Shown here in pieces: positions 51,457 through 61,286 of a DNA stretch of 64,000 nucleotides (within the stretch, counting starts at the first letter, position 1; each line of letters starts with the position of its first letter). The stretch lies in contig NZ_JAEMHW010000002.1 in NCBI RefSeq assembly GCF_016461705.1, positions 558,001 through 622,000 on the forward strand, given 5' to 3'. The DNA comes from Streptococcus vicugnae (GTDB lineage Bacteria; Bacillota; Bacilli; Lactobacillales; Streptococcaceae). Under the pieces are notes generated by a model. It was not told where the DNA came from, ran no database searches, and was given only the letters and a program-made list of their open reading frames with translations. The translations under genes were made by a program, and so were the position numbers.

Positions 51457-52995
51457 TTAATCAATTAAAACATAACGTCTTGCGCCACTATAACTAACAT
51501 AGGAAATCCATTGATGACCATCAGCGTATAGAGTCTTATCATAATGAACTTGATAACCAGCATCCAATTTAAATTCAGTCGGTGCTGACACACGCGGTTG
51601 ACTCTTAACTTCTTTTGAACTAGTTAAGACATAAGTACCACTTTGTGGCATAGCTGGCGTTTGAGGTGTTTGAAGAGTTGCCTTTGTGCCTCCTACACCT
51701 TTTAAAGAACCATCAGCCTGTTCATAGTAGAGGTGAATATTATATTCACCATAATTATTTTTATGGTCGCTGACATTAACCCTTGTTTTATAACTACCAT
51801 CAGCTTGTTTTGCTGCTGTATACCAAATAATATCATCTTGACCACCTTGCGTTGACCAAACAGGTACTTTAACAGCTTTCAGCTGACCTGGATTTGACAC
51901 ATTAGTTACCAAAACATCAAATCCTGCAGCAGATTGATTCACAATTTGTAAATCACCTGATAAAGTTCCTTCAGGAACAGTCGTTTTTGTTCCCAAAACT
52001 GCTTGTAAATGACCATCTGATTCTACATAATAGAGATGAATGTTGTAATCTCCGCGTTCATAATTGTGATCTGACAATTTCACATTGACTTTATAAGTAT
52101 CGTCGTTTTGTTTGATGCCATCATACCAGATGATATCATCTTGATCATTTTTGACAGTCCAGATTGGTACTTTGACTGCTGCAATGCCTTTAGAATCAGA
52201 AACATTTGTCACAAGGACTTCAAATCCTTGGCTTGTCACATTTTGAAAATTAATTGAACCAGATAATTTTTGAACAACTTCAGGCGTTAATTTAGCAATA
52301 GCCGCATAACGACGTTGACCTGAATAAGAATTGTAAGAAATCCATTGATAACCATCTTGTGTTAAAACTTGGTCATAAAAGACACGATCACCAGCATTAG
52401 CATAAAAAGCAACTGGCGCAGAAGCTTTGGCTTCGTTTTTAACCTCTGTCTTTTGCGTATAAGTATAGTAACCTTGACTTGGTAAATTCTTTTGAGTTTT
52501 AACTGTTACTTTTGATTCTTTAACAAATGATTTTTGATTTTCCTGAGTTTCTTTTGCTAAAGCAGTCGCATCAATCGTAACAGTTTCCGTCGGTTCTGTT
52601 GACTCTGGAGTAGCCTCATTTGTAGCAGCGCTTTCCTCATTTTGTTTTTCTTCGGAAGCTTTCTGATCAGTCACTTGTTCATCATTAGCTGCTACTTGAT
52701 TTTGAGTATCACCTAAACTGCTCTCTTTAGTATCATTTTCCTGACTTAGCTTTGAAGTATCTTCTCCTATTTTTTCTTCTTGGCTATCACTTGTCACAAC
52801 TTGATGTTCATCGGATGCATTATCTGAATTTGCCACTTGTACCTGTGAAATAGCGTCCGCTTGTACAGAATCATCAGCAGCTACGCCTTGTCCTCCCATA
52901 AACAAAACACTGGCAATCAAAACAGATGCCACACCGACACTGTATTTACGAATTGAAAAACGTTGCTTCGTTTGATTAAATAAACCTTTTTTCAT
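51457..52995 (-). CDS. Secreted YSIRK protein with SH3 and Bsp-like repeats
   Basis: The 512-residue protein has a YSIRK-type signal peptide (RFSIRKYSVGVASVLIASVLF) cut near VAAD, and an acidic Ser/Glu/Thr-rich low-complexity stretch (about 45-150). Then come an SH3-type domain (about 175-235, SQGYYTYTQKTEV to SGQRRYAAI), two ~95-residue GBS_Bsp-like repeats (each with VLVTNVS, DDIIWY, YNIHLYY) and a second SH3-type domain up to the last residue. No LPXTG or catalytic domain is present, so it probably sticks to the wall through its SH3 domains. ATG 52995 follows AAAGGGG. A WalR box lies 60 nt upstream. Confidence 0.88.
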   Translation of the reverse strand: MKKGLFNQTKQRFSIRKYSVGVASVLIASVLFMGGQGVAADDSVQADAISQVQVANSDNASDEHQVVTSDSQEEKIGEDTSKLSQENDTKESSLGDTQNQVAANDEQVTDQKASEEKQNEESAATNEATPESTEPTETVTIDATALAKETQENQKSFVKESKVTVKTQKNLPSQGYYTYTQKTEVKNEAKASAPVAFYANAGDRVFYDQVLTQDGYQWISYNSYSGQRRYAAIAKLTPEVVQKLSGSINFQNVTSQGFEVLVTNVSDSKGIAAVKVPIWTVKNDQDDIIWYDGIKQNDDTYKVNVKLSDHNYERGDYNIHLYYVESDGHLQAVLGTKTTVPEGTLSGDLQIVNQSAAGFDVLVTNVSNPGQLKAVKVPVWSTQGGQDDIIWYTAAKQADGSYKTRVNVSDHKNNYGEYNIHLYYEQADGSLKGVGGTKATLQTPQTPAMPQSGTYVLTSSKEVKSQPRVSAPTEFKLDAGYQVHYDKTLYADGHQWISYVSYSGARRYVLID

Positions 52996-53054
52996 AATAT
53001 CTTTCCCCTTTGATTTAAAAACATTTCCCAAAAACTTGCTTATAACCGATAATT

Positions 53055-53071
53055 GTTACAAATAAATTACA
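53055..53071 (-). promoter_or_regulatory. WalR/VicR box before the secreted-protein gene
   Basis: On the minus strand TGTAAT-TTATT-TGTAAC, a full match to TGTWAH-N5-TGTWAH. It lies about 60 nt before the start codon. The rest of 53072-53270 is AT-rich without a gene. Confidence 0.6.
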
Positions 53072-53271
53072 TCAATATTTCTAAAAGAAACTTTTGATTC
53101 ACTTTTGAAAACCACCAGTTTTTAGCGTTTTATCAATCATTTCGTAACTATTATCATCCTAGAATCGGCCAATTCTGCTCATATTATAGAGTAGTTTTTT
53201 ACATAAGTCAACGCAAAACTGTAATATTTGTAATATTTTTGAAATATTTTATTTTTTAGACTTTCACATAC

Positions 53272-53303
53272 AAAAAACGCACTGTCTTTCAACGATGCGT
53301 TTT
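53272..53303 (-). terminator. Terminator of nnrD
   Basis: AAAACGCA and TGCGTTTT pair around a 14-nt loop with a T-run on the minus strand, directly after the stop. Confidence 0.7.
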
Positions 53304-53308
53304 ACGAG

Positions 53309-54142
53309 TTATTCTGATAATTGTTTCATGACTTTTGGTAGAGCTGCACTGATGGTAGTCGGCAAAACAACATAAGCTTCTTTACTAAGCTGATCAGCAA
53401 TATAAGAATGCAAATAAGTCGCAACTGCTACACTATCAAAATAGTTTTTTCTAAATTGTGCTACAAAACCAGCAATCATACCACAAAGTGTATCTCCCAT
53501 ACCACCAGTTGCTTGATATGGGCCTCCTACTGTAAACTCAGCAAGCAGTTGGTCTTGAAAAATTTGCGTGCGATGACTTTTTGCAACCAGGATTGTTTCC
53601 TTTGGAAAGTTTTCAAGAGCTTTGCGAGTATTGTCCACTGTTTGTTCTGAAATAGCTAACCCTGATAATCTTTCCCATTCTTTCTGATGTGGTGTTAAAA
53701 CTAAATGGTCTGTGTTAAAAGAAAGTGGCATAGTTTTAGCAAGCAAATTTAAAGCAGAACCGTCAATAATCAGACTCTGATGCTCTGACACCTTCTCAAG
53801 TACTTGCTTAAACACTCTGCTAGCTTTGCTATTTTCGCTTAAACCAGGACCAACCAAAACCACATCTGCTTTTATCAAATTTTCCTCAAAAAGCTCTTTA
53901 TCTTCACAATCAAAAGCCATAGTTTCTGGAAGATGAGCGTGCAAAGCTGTAATATTGTCACGCTCTGTAGCTACTGTAACAAGACCAGCTCCGCTCTTGA
54001 CACAGGCCAAAGCTGACATAATAATAGCACCGCCATAAGGGTAAAATCCACCAATCAAAAGTACACGTCCATACGTTCCCTTATGAGAATTAGCCTGACG
54101 TTTGGTAACAACTTGACGCGCTAACTGTTCATCAATAATCAT
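53309..54142 (-). CDS. nnrD: ADP/ATP-dependent NAD(P)H-hydrate dehydratase
   Basis: The 277-residue protein is the YjeF C-terminal (ribokinase-like) domain alone, which dehydrates damaged NAD(P)HX. Signatures: [50 protein letters not shown] and [13 protein letters not shown]. The epimerase half (NnrE) is not fused to it. The start overlaps the folD stop by four bases (ATGA type), suggesting translational coupling. Confidence 0.93.
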   Translation of the reverse strand: MIIDEQLARQVVTKRQANSHKGTYGRVLLIGGFYPYGGAIIMSALACVKSGAGLVTVATERDNITALHAHLPETMAFDCEDKELFEENLIKADVVLVGPGLSENSKASRVFKQVLEKVSEHQSLIIDGSALNLLAKTMPLSFNTDHLVLTPHQKEWERLSGLAISEQTVDNTRKALENFPKETILVAKSHRTQIFQDQLLAEFTVGGPYQATGGMGDTLCGMIAGFVAQFRKNYFDSVAVATYLHSYIADQLSKEAYVVLPTTISAALPKVMKQLSE

Positions 54143-54993
54143 GCTTTCACACTTCTAAGAGCTGATTGATAGGTTTGCTCCATAAGCATCGTAATTGTCA
54201 TCGGTCCAACACCTCCAGGGACTGGAGTGATGAGACTAGCTACAGGTTCTACTTCATCGAATTTAACGTCACCAATTAACTTGCCATTTTCATCACGGTT
54301 CATGCCGACATCGATAACCACAGCACCTTCTTTGACAAATTCCTTAGTCACAAAATGTCCTTGCCCAATAGCCACAATCAAAACATCTGCTTGTTTGGTT
54401 ACACGCGCTAAATCACGTGTTCGTGAGTGTGCTAAGGTTACTGTTGCATTTTTATCAAGCAACAACTGAGCCATTGGTTTTCCAACGATATTTGAGCGTC
54501 CGATGATAACTGCAGTTTTACCTTCTAAATCGACTTCATAAGCGCGCAACAACTCCATAATACCAGCTGGTGTACATGGCACCATCACAGGTCGACCATT
54601 CCAAAGATGACCAGTATTGATTGGATGGAAACCATCCACATCTTTTTTAGGATCAATTGCCAGAATCACACGTTTATCGTTGATATGAGCAGGAAGCGGC
54701 AATTGCACCAAAATACCGTGGAAACGATCATCGTTATTATATTGCTCAATAACTTGAATCAATTCTTCTTCACTTGTTGATTCAGACAAACGAACTGTTT
54801 CGCTCAAAAATCCAGCTTTCTTTGCCGAACGCTCCTTATTTCGTACATAAACTTGGCTAGCCGGATCATCACCAACCAAAATAACCACCAAACCAGGCAC
54901 AATACCAGCTTCAGCTTTTAATTTTTCAACCTTCTCAACTAGTTCATTTTGCATTTTAGCAGCTAAAGCTTTTCCATCTATAAGTGTTGCCAT
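54139..54993 (-). CDS. folD: Methylenetetrahydrofolate dehydrogenase/cyclohydrolase
   Basis: FolD interconverts 5,10-methylene-THF and 10-formyl-THF. The 284-residue protein has [22 protein letters not shown] (with the active-site Lys and Tyr), [20 protein letters not shown] and [16 protein letters not shown] 54993 (MATLIDGKA) is chosen over 55044 as AGGAG lies upstream. It overlaps nnrD by four bases. Confidence 0.97.
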   Translation of the reverse strand: MATLIDGKALAAKMQNELVEKVEKLKAEAGIVPGLVVILVGDDPASQVYVRNKERSAKKAGFLSETVRLSESTSEEELIQVIEQYNNDDRFHGILVQLPLPAHINDKRVILAIDPKKDVDGFHPINTGHLWNGRPVMVPCTPAGIMELLRAYEVDLEGKTAVIIGRSNIVGKPMAQLLLDKNATVTLAHSRTRDLARVTKQADVLIVAIGQGHFVTKEFVKEGAVVIDVGMNRDENGKLIGDVKFDEVEPVASLITPVPGGVGPMTITMLMEQTYQSALRSVKA

Positions 54994-55101
54994 GAAATTC
55001 TCCTGAAGATATATTTCTTTTATTATACCAGAAAGCGACTTCATAATAAAATATTTTTTAATGAATTATCAGAATATTCTATAAAAAATACAATAAAAAG
55101 A

Positions 55102-55127
55102 AATACCTGCTCAGCCGAGCAAGTATT
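55102..55127 (-). terminator. Terminator of the feo operon
   Basis: AATAC(T)TGCTC and GAGCA(G)GTATT pair around four bases and are followed by TCTTTTTA on the minus strand. Confidence 0.8.
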
Positions 55128-55133
55128 CTTCTG

Positions 55134-55280
55134 TTATTTCATTTTCACACTTTTATGTTGGCTATCTTTTACAGGACAAGAACAATTGCAATCACCACAA
55201 GAGCCTTTACCCTTGATGAAACTACGTAAGCCCATAAAGACAGCAAATGCAATTAGCAATGCAATAATAATAGTCGCCAT
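55134..55280 (-). CDS. FeoB-associated Cys-rich membrane protein
   Basis: A 48-residue protein: a hydrophobic helix (residues 3-18), GLRSF, then a Cys cluster KGSCGDCNCSCPV and a short polar tail. This is the FeoB_associated small-protein family found after feoB in Firmicutes, thought to assist ferrous iron uptake in a FeoC-like place. It begins 5 bp after the feoB stop, making a feoA-feoB-feoB-associated operon closed by a terminator. It is short but clear from context and the Cys motif. Confidence 0.9.
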   Translation of the reverse strand: MATIIIALLIAFAVFMGLRSFIKGKGSCGDCNCSCPVKDSQHKSVKMK

Positions 55281-55285
55281 AAAAA

Positions 55286-57424
55286 TTATTCTCCAACTTT
55301 TTCTAGATTATCTAATGTAATCACTTCTTCTTTTTCTTGTGCTGGTTTTCTAACGATAAAGTAAATAATCGCAATGAACAATGCCAAAGCAACAATTGTC
55401 CAGAAGTTCACACCTTTTCCATAGAAAAGAACAAGACCAAATTGATAGATAATCAAACTAACAACATAAGCAAGACCTGTTTGGAAACCAATAGCTCCAA
55501 GTGTCCACTTAGTATCACCCATTTCACGTTTGATTGCTCCCATTGCAGCAAAACATGGTGCGCAAAGGAGGTTGAAAATCAAGAATGAGAAGGCTGCAAG
55601 TGATGTATAATCCAATTGCAAAGCATGGTACAAACCATGAGTTGTACTATCATTATACAAAATACCAAAAGTACCGACAACAGCTTCTTTAGCAGCAAGA
55701 CCTGTTGCTGCAGCAACTGTAGCCTTCCAGTTACCAAATCCAAGTGGTTCAAAGAGCCAAGAAATCAATTTACCAAGTGAAGCCAAGATAGAATGATCAG
55801 TATCAACCGCTTGGAAAGTGAAATTATATGTAGACATGAACCAAATAATAACTGTCAAACTAAAGATAACTGTACCTGCGCGTTTAACAAAGCTGAGAGC
55901 TTTTCCAAAAGCATAACGAAGAACACTCATCATTTTTGGCATGTGATAAGCTGGTAATTCCATGATAAATGGACTCACATAACTACCAAGTAATTTCGTT
56001 TTCTTAAGCGCAATCCCTGAAAGGATAATTGTAATAACACCAATAAAGTAAGTAGATGGTGCAACGATTGGATTATCAGGGAAGAAAGCACCTGCAATCA
56101 AAGCGATAATCGCTAATTTAGCAGAACATGGCATGAATGTTGCTGTCATGATAGTGATGCGGCGGTCACGTTCATTTTCAATGGTACGACTTGCCATAAC
56201 AGCTGGTACACCACAACCTGTTGCAATCAACATTGGAATAAATGATTTACCTGACAAACCAAAACGTCTGAAGACACGGTCCATAACAAATGCAATACGA
56301 CTCATGTATCCAATATCTTCCAAAATACCTAGACAGATAAAGAGAACAAAGATTTGAGGCAAAAAACCAAGAACTGTTCCGACACCAGCTACAATACCAT
56401 CGATGATAAGTGATTCAAGCCATCCTGAAACATGAAGAGCATCAAGACCAGATTGAACCCACCCAGGAACTAACTCTCCAAAGAGAACGTCGTTAACCCA
56501 GTCAGTTCCCATTGTACCAACAGTTTGAATTGATAGGTAGTAAACCAAGAACATTACAACAGCAAAAATTGGTAAGGCCAAGATACGATTTGTTACAATT
56601 CGGTCAATTTTATCAGAAACTGTCATTTTGAAATTGCTATCTTGGTTTTGAGCCATTTTAGCAACTCTTTCAATAAATGCGTAACGTTCATTGATAACGA
56701 TAGATTCAGAATCCTCTGTAAAGATTTCTTCTGTAATCTTAATCACTTGGTTAATTTCACCTTTTTGGAAATCAGACAAAGTAATTTCTTCTTGTACCAA
56801 AGTGTCACGTTCAAATAATTTAATGGCATAAAAACGTGCTGAACGTTCTGGAACAACATCTCCCAGAATATCAATAATTTGTTTGATAGCAGCTTCAAAC
56901 TGATTGCTGTAAGTTGGGAACTGAATAAGATCAGTACTAGCTTTTGTCGTATTAGCTGCTTTTTTGATAGCTTTATCAACACCAGTATTTTTAATCGCAC
57001 TTGTTGAAATAACTGGCACACCCAATTGATAAGAAAGTTTATCAATGTTAATTGTTTTTCCTTGAGCTTTCAAAGTATCACTCATATTAAGAGCAACAGT
57101 TACAGGAATTCCTGTTTCAATCAATTGAGTAGTCAAGTAAAGATTACGTTCCAAGTTTGTCGCATCAACAACGTTAAGAATGCTGTCAGCATCATTACTC
57201 AATAAATAATCACGCGCAACTTTTTCTTCAGGCGTGTAAGGTGACATTGAATAAATCCCTGGTAAATCTTGGACTTTCCAATCAGCGTGTTTTTTGACTG
57301 TTCCGCTTTTACGCTCAACCGTAACACCAGGCCAGTTACCAACACGTTGACTTGTTCCTGTCAATAAGTTAAATAGACTTGTTTTACCACTATTCGGATT
57401 ACCGATTAAGGCTATCTCTGTCAT
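55286..57424 (-). CDS. feoB: Ferrous iron transporter FeoB
   Basis: FeoB is the main Fe2+ importer. The 712-residue protein has an N-terminal G domain (G1 GNPNSGKTSLFN, G3 DLPGIYSM, G4-like NVVDATNLERN), a GDI-like helical linker (about 180-270) and two Gate regions with the Cys in PMLIATGCGVPA and in FMPCSAKLAII. The start overlaps feoA by four bases. It is full length. Confidence 0.97.
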   Translation of the reverse strand: MTEIALIGNPNSGKTSLFNLLTGTSQRVGNWPGVTVERKSGTVKKHADWKVQDLPGIYSMSPYTPEEKVARDYLLSNDADSILNVVDATNLERNLYLTTQLIETGIPVTVALNMSDTLKAQGKTINIDKLSYQLGVPVISTSAIKNTGVDKAIKKAANTTKASTDLIQFPTYSNQFEAAIKQIIDILGDVVPERSARFYAIKLFERDTLVQEEITLSDFQKGEINQVIKITEEIFTEDSESIVINERYAFIERVAKMAQNQDSNFKMTVSDKIDRIVTNRILALPIFAVVMFLVYYLSIQTVGTMGTDWVNDVLFGELVPGWVQSGLDALHVSGWLESLIIDGIVAGVGTVLGFLPQIFVLFICLGILEDIGYMSRIAFVMDRVFRRFGLSGKSFIPMLIATGCGVPAVMASRTIENERDRRITIMTATFMPCSAKLAIIALIAGAFFPDNPIVAPSTYFIGVITIILSGIALKKTKLLGSYVSPFIMELPAYHMPKMMSVLRYAFGKALSFVKRAGTVIFSLTVIIWFMSTYNFTFQAVDTDHSILASLGKLISWLFEPLGFGNWKATVAAATGLAAKEAVVGTFGILYNDSTTHGLYHALQLDYTSLAAFSFLIFNLLCAPCFAAMGAIKREMGDTKWTLGAIGFQTGLAYVVSLIIYQFGLVLFYGKGVNFWTIVALALFIAIIYFIVRKPAQEKEEVITLDNLEKVGE

Positions 57425-57897
57425 TTTTCCTCCTCGCTATCTACTTTAACGACACTAATCATTTGCGCTTCAGACTTACGAAGTGTCAATTCGTAACCGC
57501 GTAAACTAATTTCAATTGGGTCTCCTAAAGGAGCAACTTTACGCAAGTAAACTTTTGTGTGACGTGTCAAGCCCATATCCATAAGGCGACGTTTAACTTC
57601 ATTCATTGCATAAATACCGTCAACGTAAGCATACTCACCAACTTTTAGTTCTGAAAGAGGAAGTGATAAAAGAGCACCTTCTTCTTCTGTGACATCAATT
57701 TGACTTAAAATCGATTGATCAAAAGCCAAACGGCTTGATTTAAGCATAACAATCGCACTAGTTGGCGTTTTAGAAATCACTTTAAGTGAGGCACCAACCT
57801 TTAGCCCCAAATCTGACAAGTGTCTAACACTCTCATCAGGTAAATTAATACTGACAATAGTGTAAGGAATACCAACTTTCGCATTCTGCAAAATCAA
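57421..57897 (-). CDS. feoA: FeoA protein with two FeoA/SH3-like domains
   Basis: The protein (158 residues from the TTG chosen) has two FeoA domains in tandem. The first (about 1-70) has VGIPYTIVSINLPDESVRHLSDLGLKVGASL; the second (about 80-155) has VGEYAYVDGIYAMNEVKRRLMDMGLTRHTKVYL. Single-domain FeoA has about 75 residues, so this is a duplication or fusion. I start at TTG 57897 because GGGAGG (just upstream) would lie inside the reading frame if the TTG at 57915 were used. It overlaps feoB by four bases. Two Fur/PerR boxes lie about 120-165 bp upstream. Confidence 0.9.
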   Translation of the reverse strand: MILQNAKVGIPYTIVSINLPDESVRHLSDLGLKVGASLKVISKTPTSAIVMLKSSRLAFDQSILSQIDVTEEEGALLSLPLSELKVGEYAYVDGIYAMNEVKRRLMDMGLTRHTKVYLRKVAPLGDPIEISLRGYELTLRKSEAQMISVVKVDSEEEK

Positions 57898-58016
57898 ATT
57901 TCTTGACCTCCCCAATTTTTTTTGATAAAATATTTAATCTTCCGTCCGAATCATTATATCATAAAGATGAAAGAAAAGAACCATAAAAATTAAATTTTTC
58001 TTTATTTATACACTAA

Positions 58017-58063
58017 TTAGAATCATTCTAAATAAATATAGTTATTATTTATAATCGTTATAA
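58017..58063. promoter_or_regulatory. Two Fur/PerR-type 7-1-7 boxes upstream of feoAB
   Basis: TTAGAAT-C-ATTCTAA (58017-58031) is a perfect 7-1-7 inverted repeat; TTATAAT-C-GTTATAA (58049-58063) has one mismatch. The starts are 32 bp apart, three helical turns. They resemble streptococcal PerR boxes. The promoter used cannot be fixed; a TATAAT near 57950 (minus) is one candidate. Confidence 0.65.
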
Positions 58064-58215
58064 TATAGCTGTTTTCACAACCTTTTCAACAACTTTCTAA
58101 CTCTTAAAAATAACTAAAGCATAAAAATTAAGTGTGCTTAATGTATAAAAATAGCCATAAAACTTTTATTTTTCTATCATTTTTAAGAGGGGTTAATTTT
58201 ATATTCTTTATAATC
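58064..58215. other. Rest of the gap between feoA and the amino-acid ABC genes
   Basis: AT-rich sequence with no supported gene or further element. Confidence 0.5.
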
Positions 58216-58259
58216 AAAAAACCTCAGCTGAGTTTTTAGACTCAACTGAGGTATTTTTT
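58216..58259 (-). terminator. Terminator of the amino-acid ABC operon
   Basis: ACCTCAG(C)TGAGT and ACTCA(A)CTGAGGT pair with one mismatch, flanked by A and T runs. Confidence 0.85.
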
Positions 58260-58260
58260 A

Positions 58261-58995
58261 CTATAAAACTTTACTCAAGAAATCTTTTGTACGAGCTTCT
58301 TTGGTTTGTTCAAAAACTTCTTCTGGCGTCCCTTGTTCAACAATGACACCTCCGTCCATGAAGATAACACGGTCAGCTACTTCACGTGCAAATCCCATTT
58401 CATGGGTAACAATCGCCATTGTCATCCCAGATTTCGCCAAATCTTGCATAACACCAAGCACTTCACCAACCATTTCTGGGTCAAGCGCTGATGTAGGTTC
58501 GTCAAAGAGCAAGACATCTGGATCCATAGCAAGTCCACGCGCAATCGCAATACGTTGTTGTTGACCACCTGACAAACTAGCTGGATAAGCATTTGCTTTG
58601 TCGCGAAGCCCAACTTTATCTAGCAAATCATAGGCTTTTGCTTCTGCTTCTGCCTTAGCTATACCTTTTGTCTTAATTGGTGACAAAGTAATATTTTCAA
58701 GAACTGTCATATTTGGGAAAAGATTAAATTGTTGGAAAACCATTCCCATTTTTTCACGCATTTTGAAAATGTCGTTCTTCTTATCTGTAATATCAACACC
58801 TTCAAAGGTAATCACACCTTTCGTAGGTGTTTCAAGCAAATTCATTGTACGAAGGAAAGTTGATTTTCCTGATCCAGAAGGTCCGATGATAACAACAACT
58901 TCACCAGCTTTAATATCAAGATCAATTCCTTTTAATACTTCATTTTTACCGAAATACTTATGAAGTCCCTTAATTGAAATAAGTGTTTCTGACAT
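58261..58995 (-). CDS. Polar amino-acid ABC transporter ATPase (GlnQ-like)
   Basis: A 244-residue PAAT-family ATPase. Walker [15 protein letters not shown]-loop [16 protein letters not shown], signature [16 protein letters not shown], Walker [21 protein letters not shown] and switch [11 protein letters not shown], all diagnostic of GlnQ/ArtP-type importers. Its start shares a base with the permease stop, so they are coupled. No substrate-binding protein is in the operon; it must be encoded elsewhere. The amino acid is unknown. Confidence 0.95.
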   Translation of the reverse strand: MSETLISIKGLHKYFGKNEVLKGIDLDIKAGEVVVIIGPSGSGKSTFLRTMNLLETPTKGVITFEGVDITDKKNDIFKMREKMGMVFQQFNLFPNMTVLENITLSPIKTKGIAKAEAEAKAYDLLDKVGLRDKANAYPASLSGGQQQRIAIARGLAMDPDVLLFDEPTSALDPEMVGEVLGVMQDLAKSGMTMAIVTHEMGFAREVADRVIFMDGGVIVEQGTPEEVFEQTKEARTKDFLSKVL

Positions 58996-59681
58996 TAGTT
59001 GTTACCTCCATTTCCCATACGTTTTTCAAGTCGTTTTACTAAAAATGACATTACAGTGGTTACCATGAGGTAATAGAAAGCAGCAAACAACAATGGCGTG
59101 ATTGGTAGATAAGTAGCTGTTACGACTGATTGTGCACCATTCCACAATTCCATAACACCGATTGTTTGAAGAAGTGAACTATCTTTAATAATCGTGATAA
59201 ACTCGTTACCAAGGGCAGGTAAGATATTTTTAAGTGCTTGTGGCAAGATAACGTAACGCATAGCATTTACAGGACGAATTCCTAGTGAATAAGCTGCTTC
59301 AAGTTGACCTTTTGGCACAGCTTCGATACCCGCACGAACAATTTCAGAAATATATGCACCACTGTTTAGTGAAATAATAATGATACCTGGAAGTAAACGT
59401 GAGAAGTCAAGATCCAAAACACCAAAACCAACAATTGGTGCATTACTAAAATGCATCCAAGCAAAGGCAATCATGATTTGAACAACCATCGGAGTCCCAC
59501 GAAAGACCCAAACATAAAAACTTGCAATCCAATTTAAAATTTTAATATTTGTACGTTTAACTAAAGCAACCAAGATACCAATGATTGTCCCAAAAAAGAC
59601 AACACATGCTGAAATCATAATGGTTACAAGGACACCATAGTTAAAATAAGCCCAATACTTTGGTAAAAATGAAAAATCCAT
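58995..59681 (-). CDS. Polar amino-acid ABC transporter permease
   Basis: A 228-residue HisM/GlnP-type permease with five to six helices. The family motifs are [10 protein letters not shown] at the N-terminal half, [29 protein letters not shown] (EAA loop contacting the ATPase) and [16 protein letters not shown]. It has no fused substrate-binding domain, unlike many lactococcal GlnP proteins. It is the first gene of the pair. Confidence 0.94.
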   Translation of the reverse strand: MDFSFLPKYWAYFNYGVLVTIMISACVVFFGTIIGILVALVKRTNIKILNWIASFYVWVFRGTPMVVQIMIAFAWMHFSNAPIVGFGVLDLDFSRLLPGIIIISLNSGAYISEIVRAGIEAVPKGQLEAAYSLGIRPVNAMRYVILPQALKNILPALGNEFITIIKDSSLLQTIGVMELWNGAQSVVTATYLPITPLLFAAFYYLMVTTVMSFLVKRLEKRMGNGGNN

Positions 59682-59811
59682 TTGTGTCTCCTATAAGCAA
59701 TAATCAATTAATTATAACATATGTTGAATAAAAATACCAACCATTCAAGAAGCTGTAAACTAGCGTAAAAGATTGATACAACAACATCTATGATACTTCG
59801 CTTAAAAGCAA

Positions 59812-59842
59812 ATAAAAATAAAAAGCCTAGGAATACCTAGAC
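59812..59842 (-). terminator. Terminator of the DUF1797 gene
   Basis: On the minus strand GTCTAGG and CCTAGGC pair around four bases, followed by TTTTTATTTTT. Confidence 0.8.
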
Positions 59843-59919
59843 TCTTATCAATTCAAAATAGCAATATAAGAAAGCACAGAAACCACACTTCAAATACTGT
59901 GTCTGAATTTTTCTTTATC

Positions 59920-60150
59920 TTAGTAAAGAAGGTCGTAAATTTCCATTGCGATCAAATCAATGCTGTCAAATGAGTAAGACTCACGTGCTTCAACATCACG
60001 CAAAGTGAAAACTGGACCATTTTCAGGGTCATTGCTGAAAGACACTTCTGCCACAACGACACCATCACGTTCAAAATTACGTTTAAGATTGCTACCATCA
60101 GTCGTCATTAATTCAAGACGGTTGATAATTCTCACCAAATGTGATTCCAT
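59920..60150 (-). CDS. DUF1797 family protein (YkuJ-like)
   Basis: A 76-residue soluble protein with the DUF1797 pattern: HLVRIINRLELMTTDGSNLKRNFERDG, then VSFSNDPENGPVFTLRDVE and YSFDSIDLIAMEIYDLL. YkuJ has a known small alpha/beta structure but no known function. The ATG has AGGAG upstream. It is monocistronic with its own terminator. Confidence 0.88.
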   Translation of the reverse strand: MESHLVRIINRLELMTTDGSNLKRNFERDGVVVAEVSFSNDPENGPVFTLRDVEARESYSFDSIDLIAMEIYDLLY

Positions 60151-60267
60151 GACTATTCTCCTCTTCGTTTATTGTCTTTACTATTTTAACATAATTTCTA
60201 CTAAACAAACAACAATGGAGTGCATTTTCTCACATTTATAACAATTTCTCGTCAAAAAAGAACGCCT

Positions 60268-61248
60268 TTAAATTTCATTAAGAGAATTATACATGATAGC
60301 CTTGATAGAATGCATACGGTTTTCTGCTTCTTGGAAGATAACTGTGCTGTATTTTTGGAAGACTTCATCAGTAATTTCAAGTTCAGCTAAACCATATTTT
60401 TCATAGATTTCTTGACCAATTTCAGTATTCAAATCATGGAAAGCTGGTAAGCAATGCATGACAATAACATCTGGATTTCCTGTCTTTTCAACTAAATCAG
60501 CATTAATTTGATAAGGTAACAAAAGATCAATACGTTCTTTAAAATCAACTTTTTCACCCATTGACACCCAAACATCTGTATACAGCATATCAACACCTTT
60601 AACAGCATCAAGGTCATCCGTAATGGTCAACTCAGCTCCATTATTGTGTTGTTCAGCAATTTCGATGATTTCTTTTTCAGGTTGCAAACTACTTGGAGCG
60701 ATGATTTTAACATTAACGCCAAGAATAGCTGAAGTTACTAGCAAAGAGTTTGCCATGTTATTACGTCCATCACCCACATATGCAATGGTAAGCCCTTCAA
60801 GTTTTCCAAAAATTTCTTTCAAAGTCATAAAATCAGCAATCATCTGAGTTGGATGCCAAGTATCAGTCAATCCGTTCCACACAGGCACACCAGAGAATTC
60901 TGCCAAAGCTTCCACATCTTCTTGTTTAAAACCACGATATTCAATACCATCAAACATTGAACCTAGAACTTTTGCTGTATCAATGACTGATTCTTTTTTA
61001 CCAAGTTGAATTTCGCTGCTACCAAGATAGGTTACATTCATTCCCAAATCTTGTCCAGCAACTGTAAAAGCAGAGCGTGTTCTTGTACTTGTCTTTTCAA
61101 AAATAAGTGCGATATTGAGACCTTCTAAATATTTATGAGTTATTTTTTTCTTTTTTAAATCTTTAAATTTCAATCCTAAATCAATTAGATTAACAAGCTC
61201 ATCCTTAGTAAAATCAATCTCTTTCAAAAACGAATTATTAAAAACCAT
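60268..61248 (-). CDS. argF: Ornithine carbamoyltransferase
   Basis: The 326-residue enzyme makes citrulline from ornithine and carbamoyl phosphate. It has the carbamoyl-phosphate site [26 protein letters not shown], the ornithine site around DVWVSMGE, and the catalytic Cys in MHCLPAFHD. Its sequence style is close to catabolic ArcB enzymes, but no arcA or arcC is adjacent and an ARG-like site lies on the promoter, so a biosynthetic or general role is assumed. Note the in-frame ATG GAT TAG 12 nt before the start (61260-61252). Confidence 0.92.
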   Translation of the reverse strand: MVFNNSFLKEIDFTKDELVNLIDLGLKFKDLKKKKITHKYLEGLNIALIFEKTSTRTRSAFTVAGQDLGMNVTYLGSSEIQLGKKESVIDTAKVLGSMFDGIEYRGFKQEDVEALAEFSGVPVWNGLTDTWHPTQMIADFMTLKEIFGKLEGLTIAYVGDGRNNMANSLLVTSAILGVNVKIIAPSSLQPEKEIIEIAEQHNNGAELTITDDLDAVKGVDMLYTDVWVSMGEKVDFKERIDLLLPYQINADLVEKTGNPDVIVMHCLPAFHDLNTEIGQEIYEKYGLAELEITDEVFQKYSTVIFQEAENRMHSIKAIMYNSLNEI

Positions 61249-61251
61249 ACG

Positions 61252-61260
61252 CTAATCCAT
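61252..61260 (-). other. Two-codon ORF or in-frame stop ahead of argF
   Basis: ATG GAT TAG, in frame with argF and 12 nt before its ATG. AAGGAG is 6-7 nt before this first ATG and about 19 nt before the argF ATG. Confidence 0.7.
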
Positions 61261-61286
61261 CCTTTTCTCCTTGAATAATATACTTA

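Noticed and set aside
53222..53240. Second WalR-like repeat TGTAAT-ATT-TGTAAT
   Set aside because: The spacer is three bases, not five.
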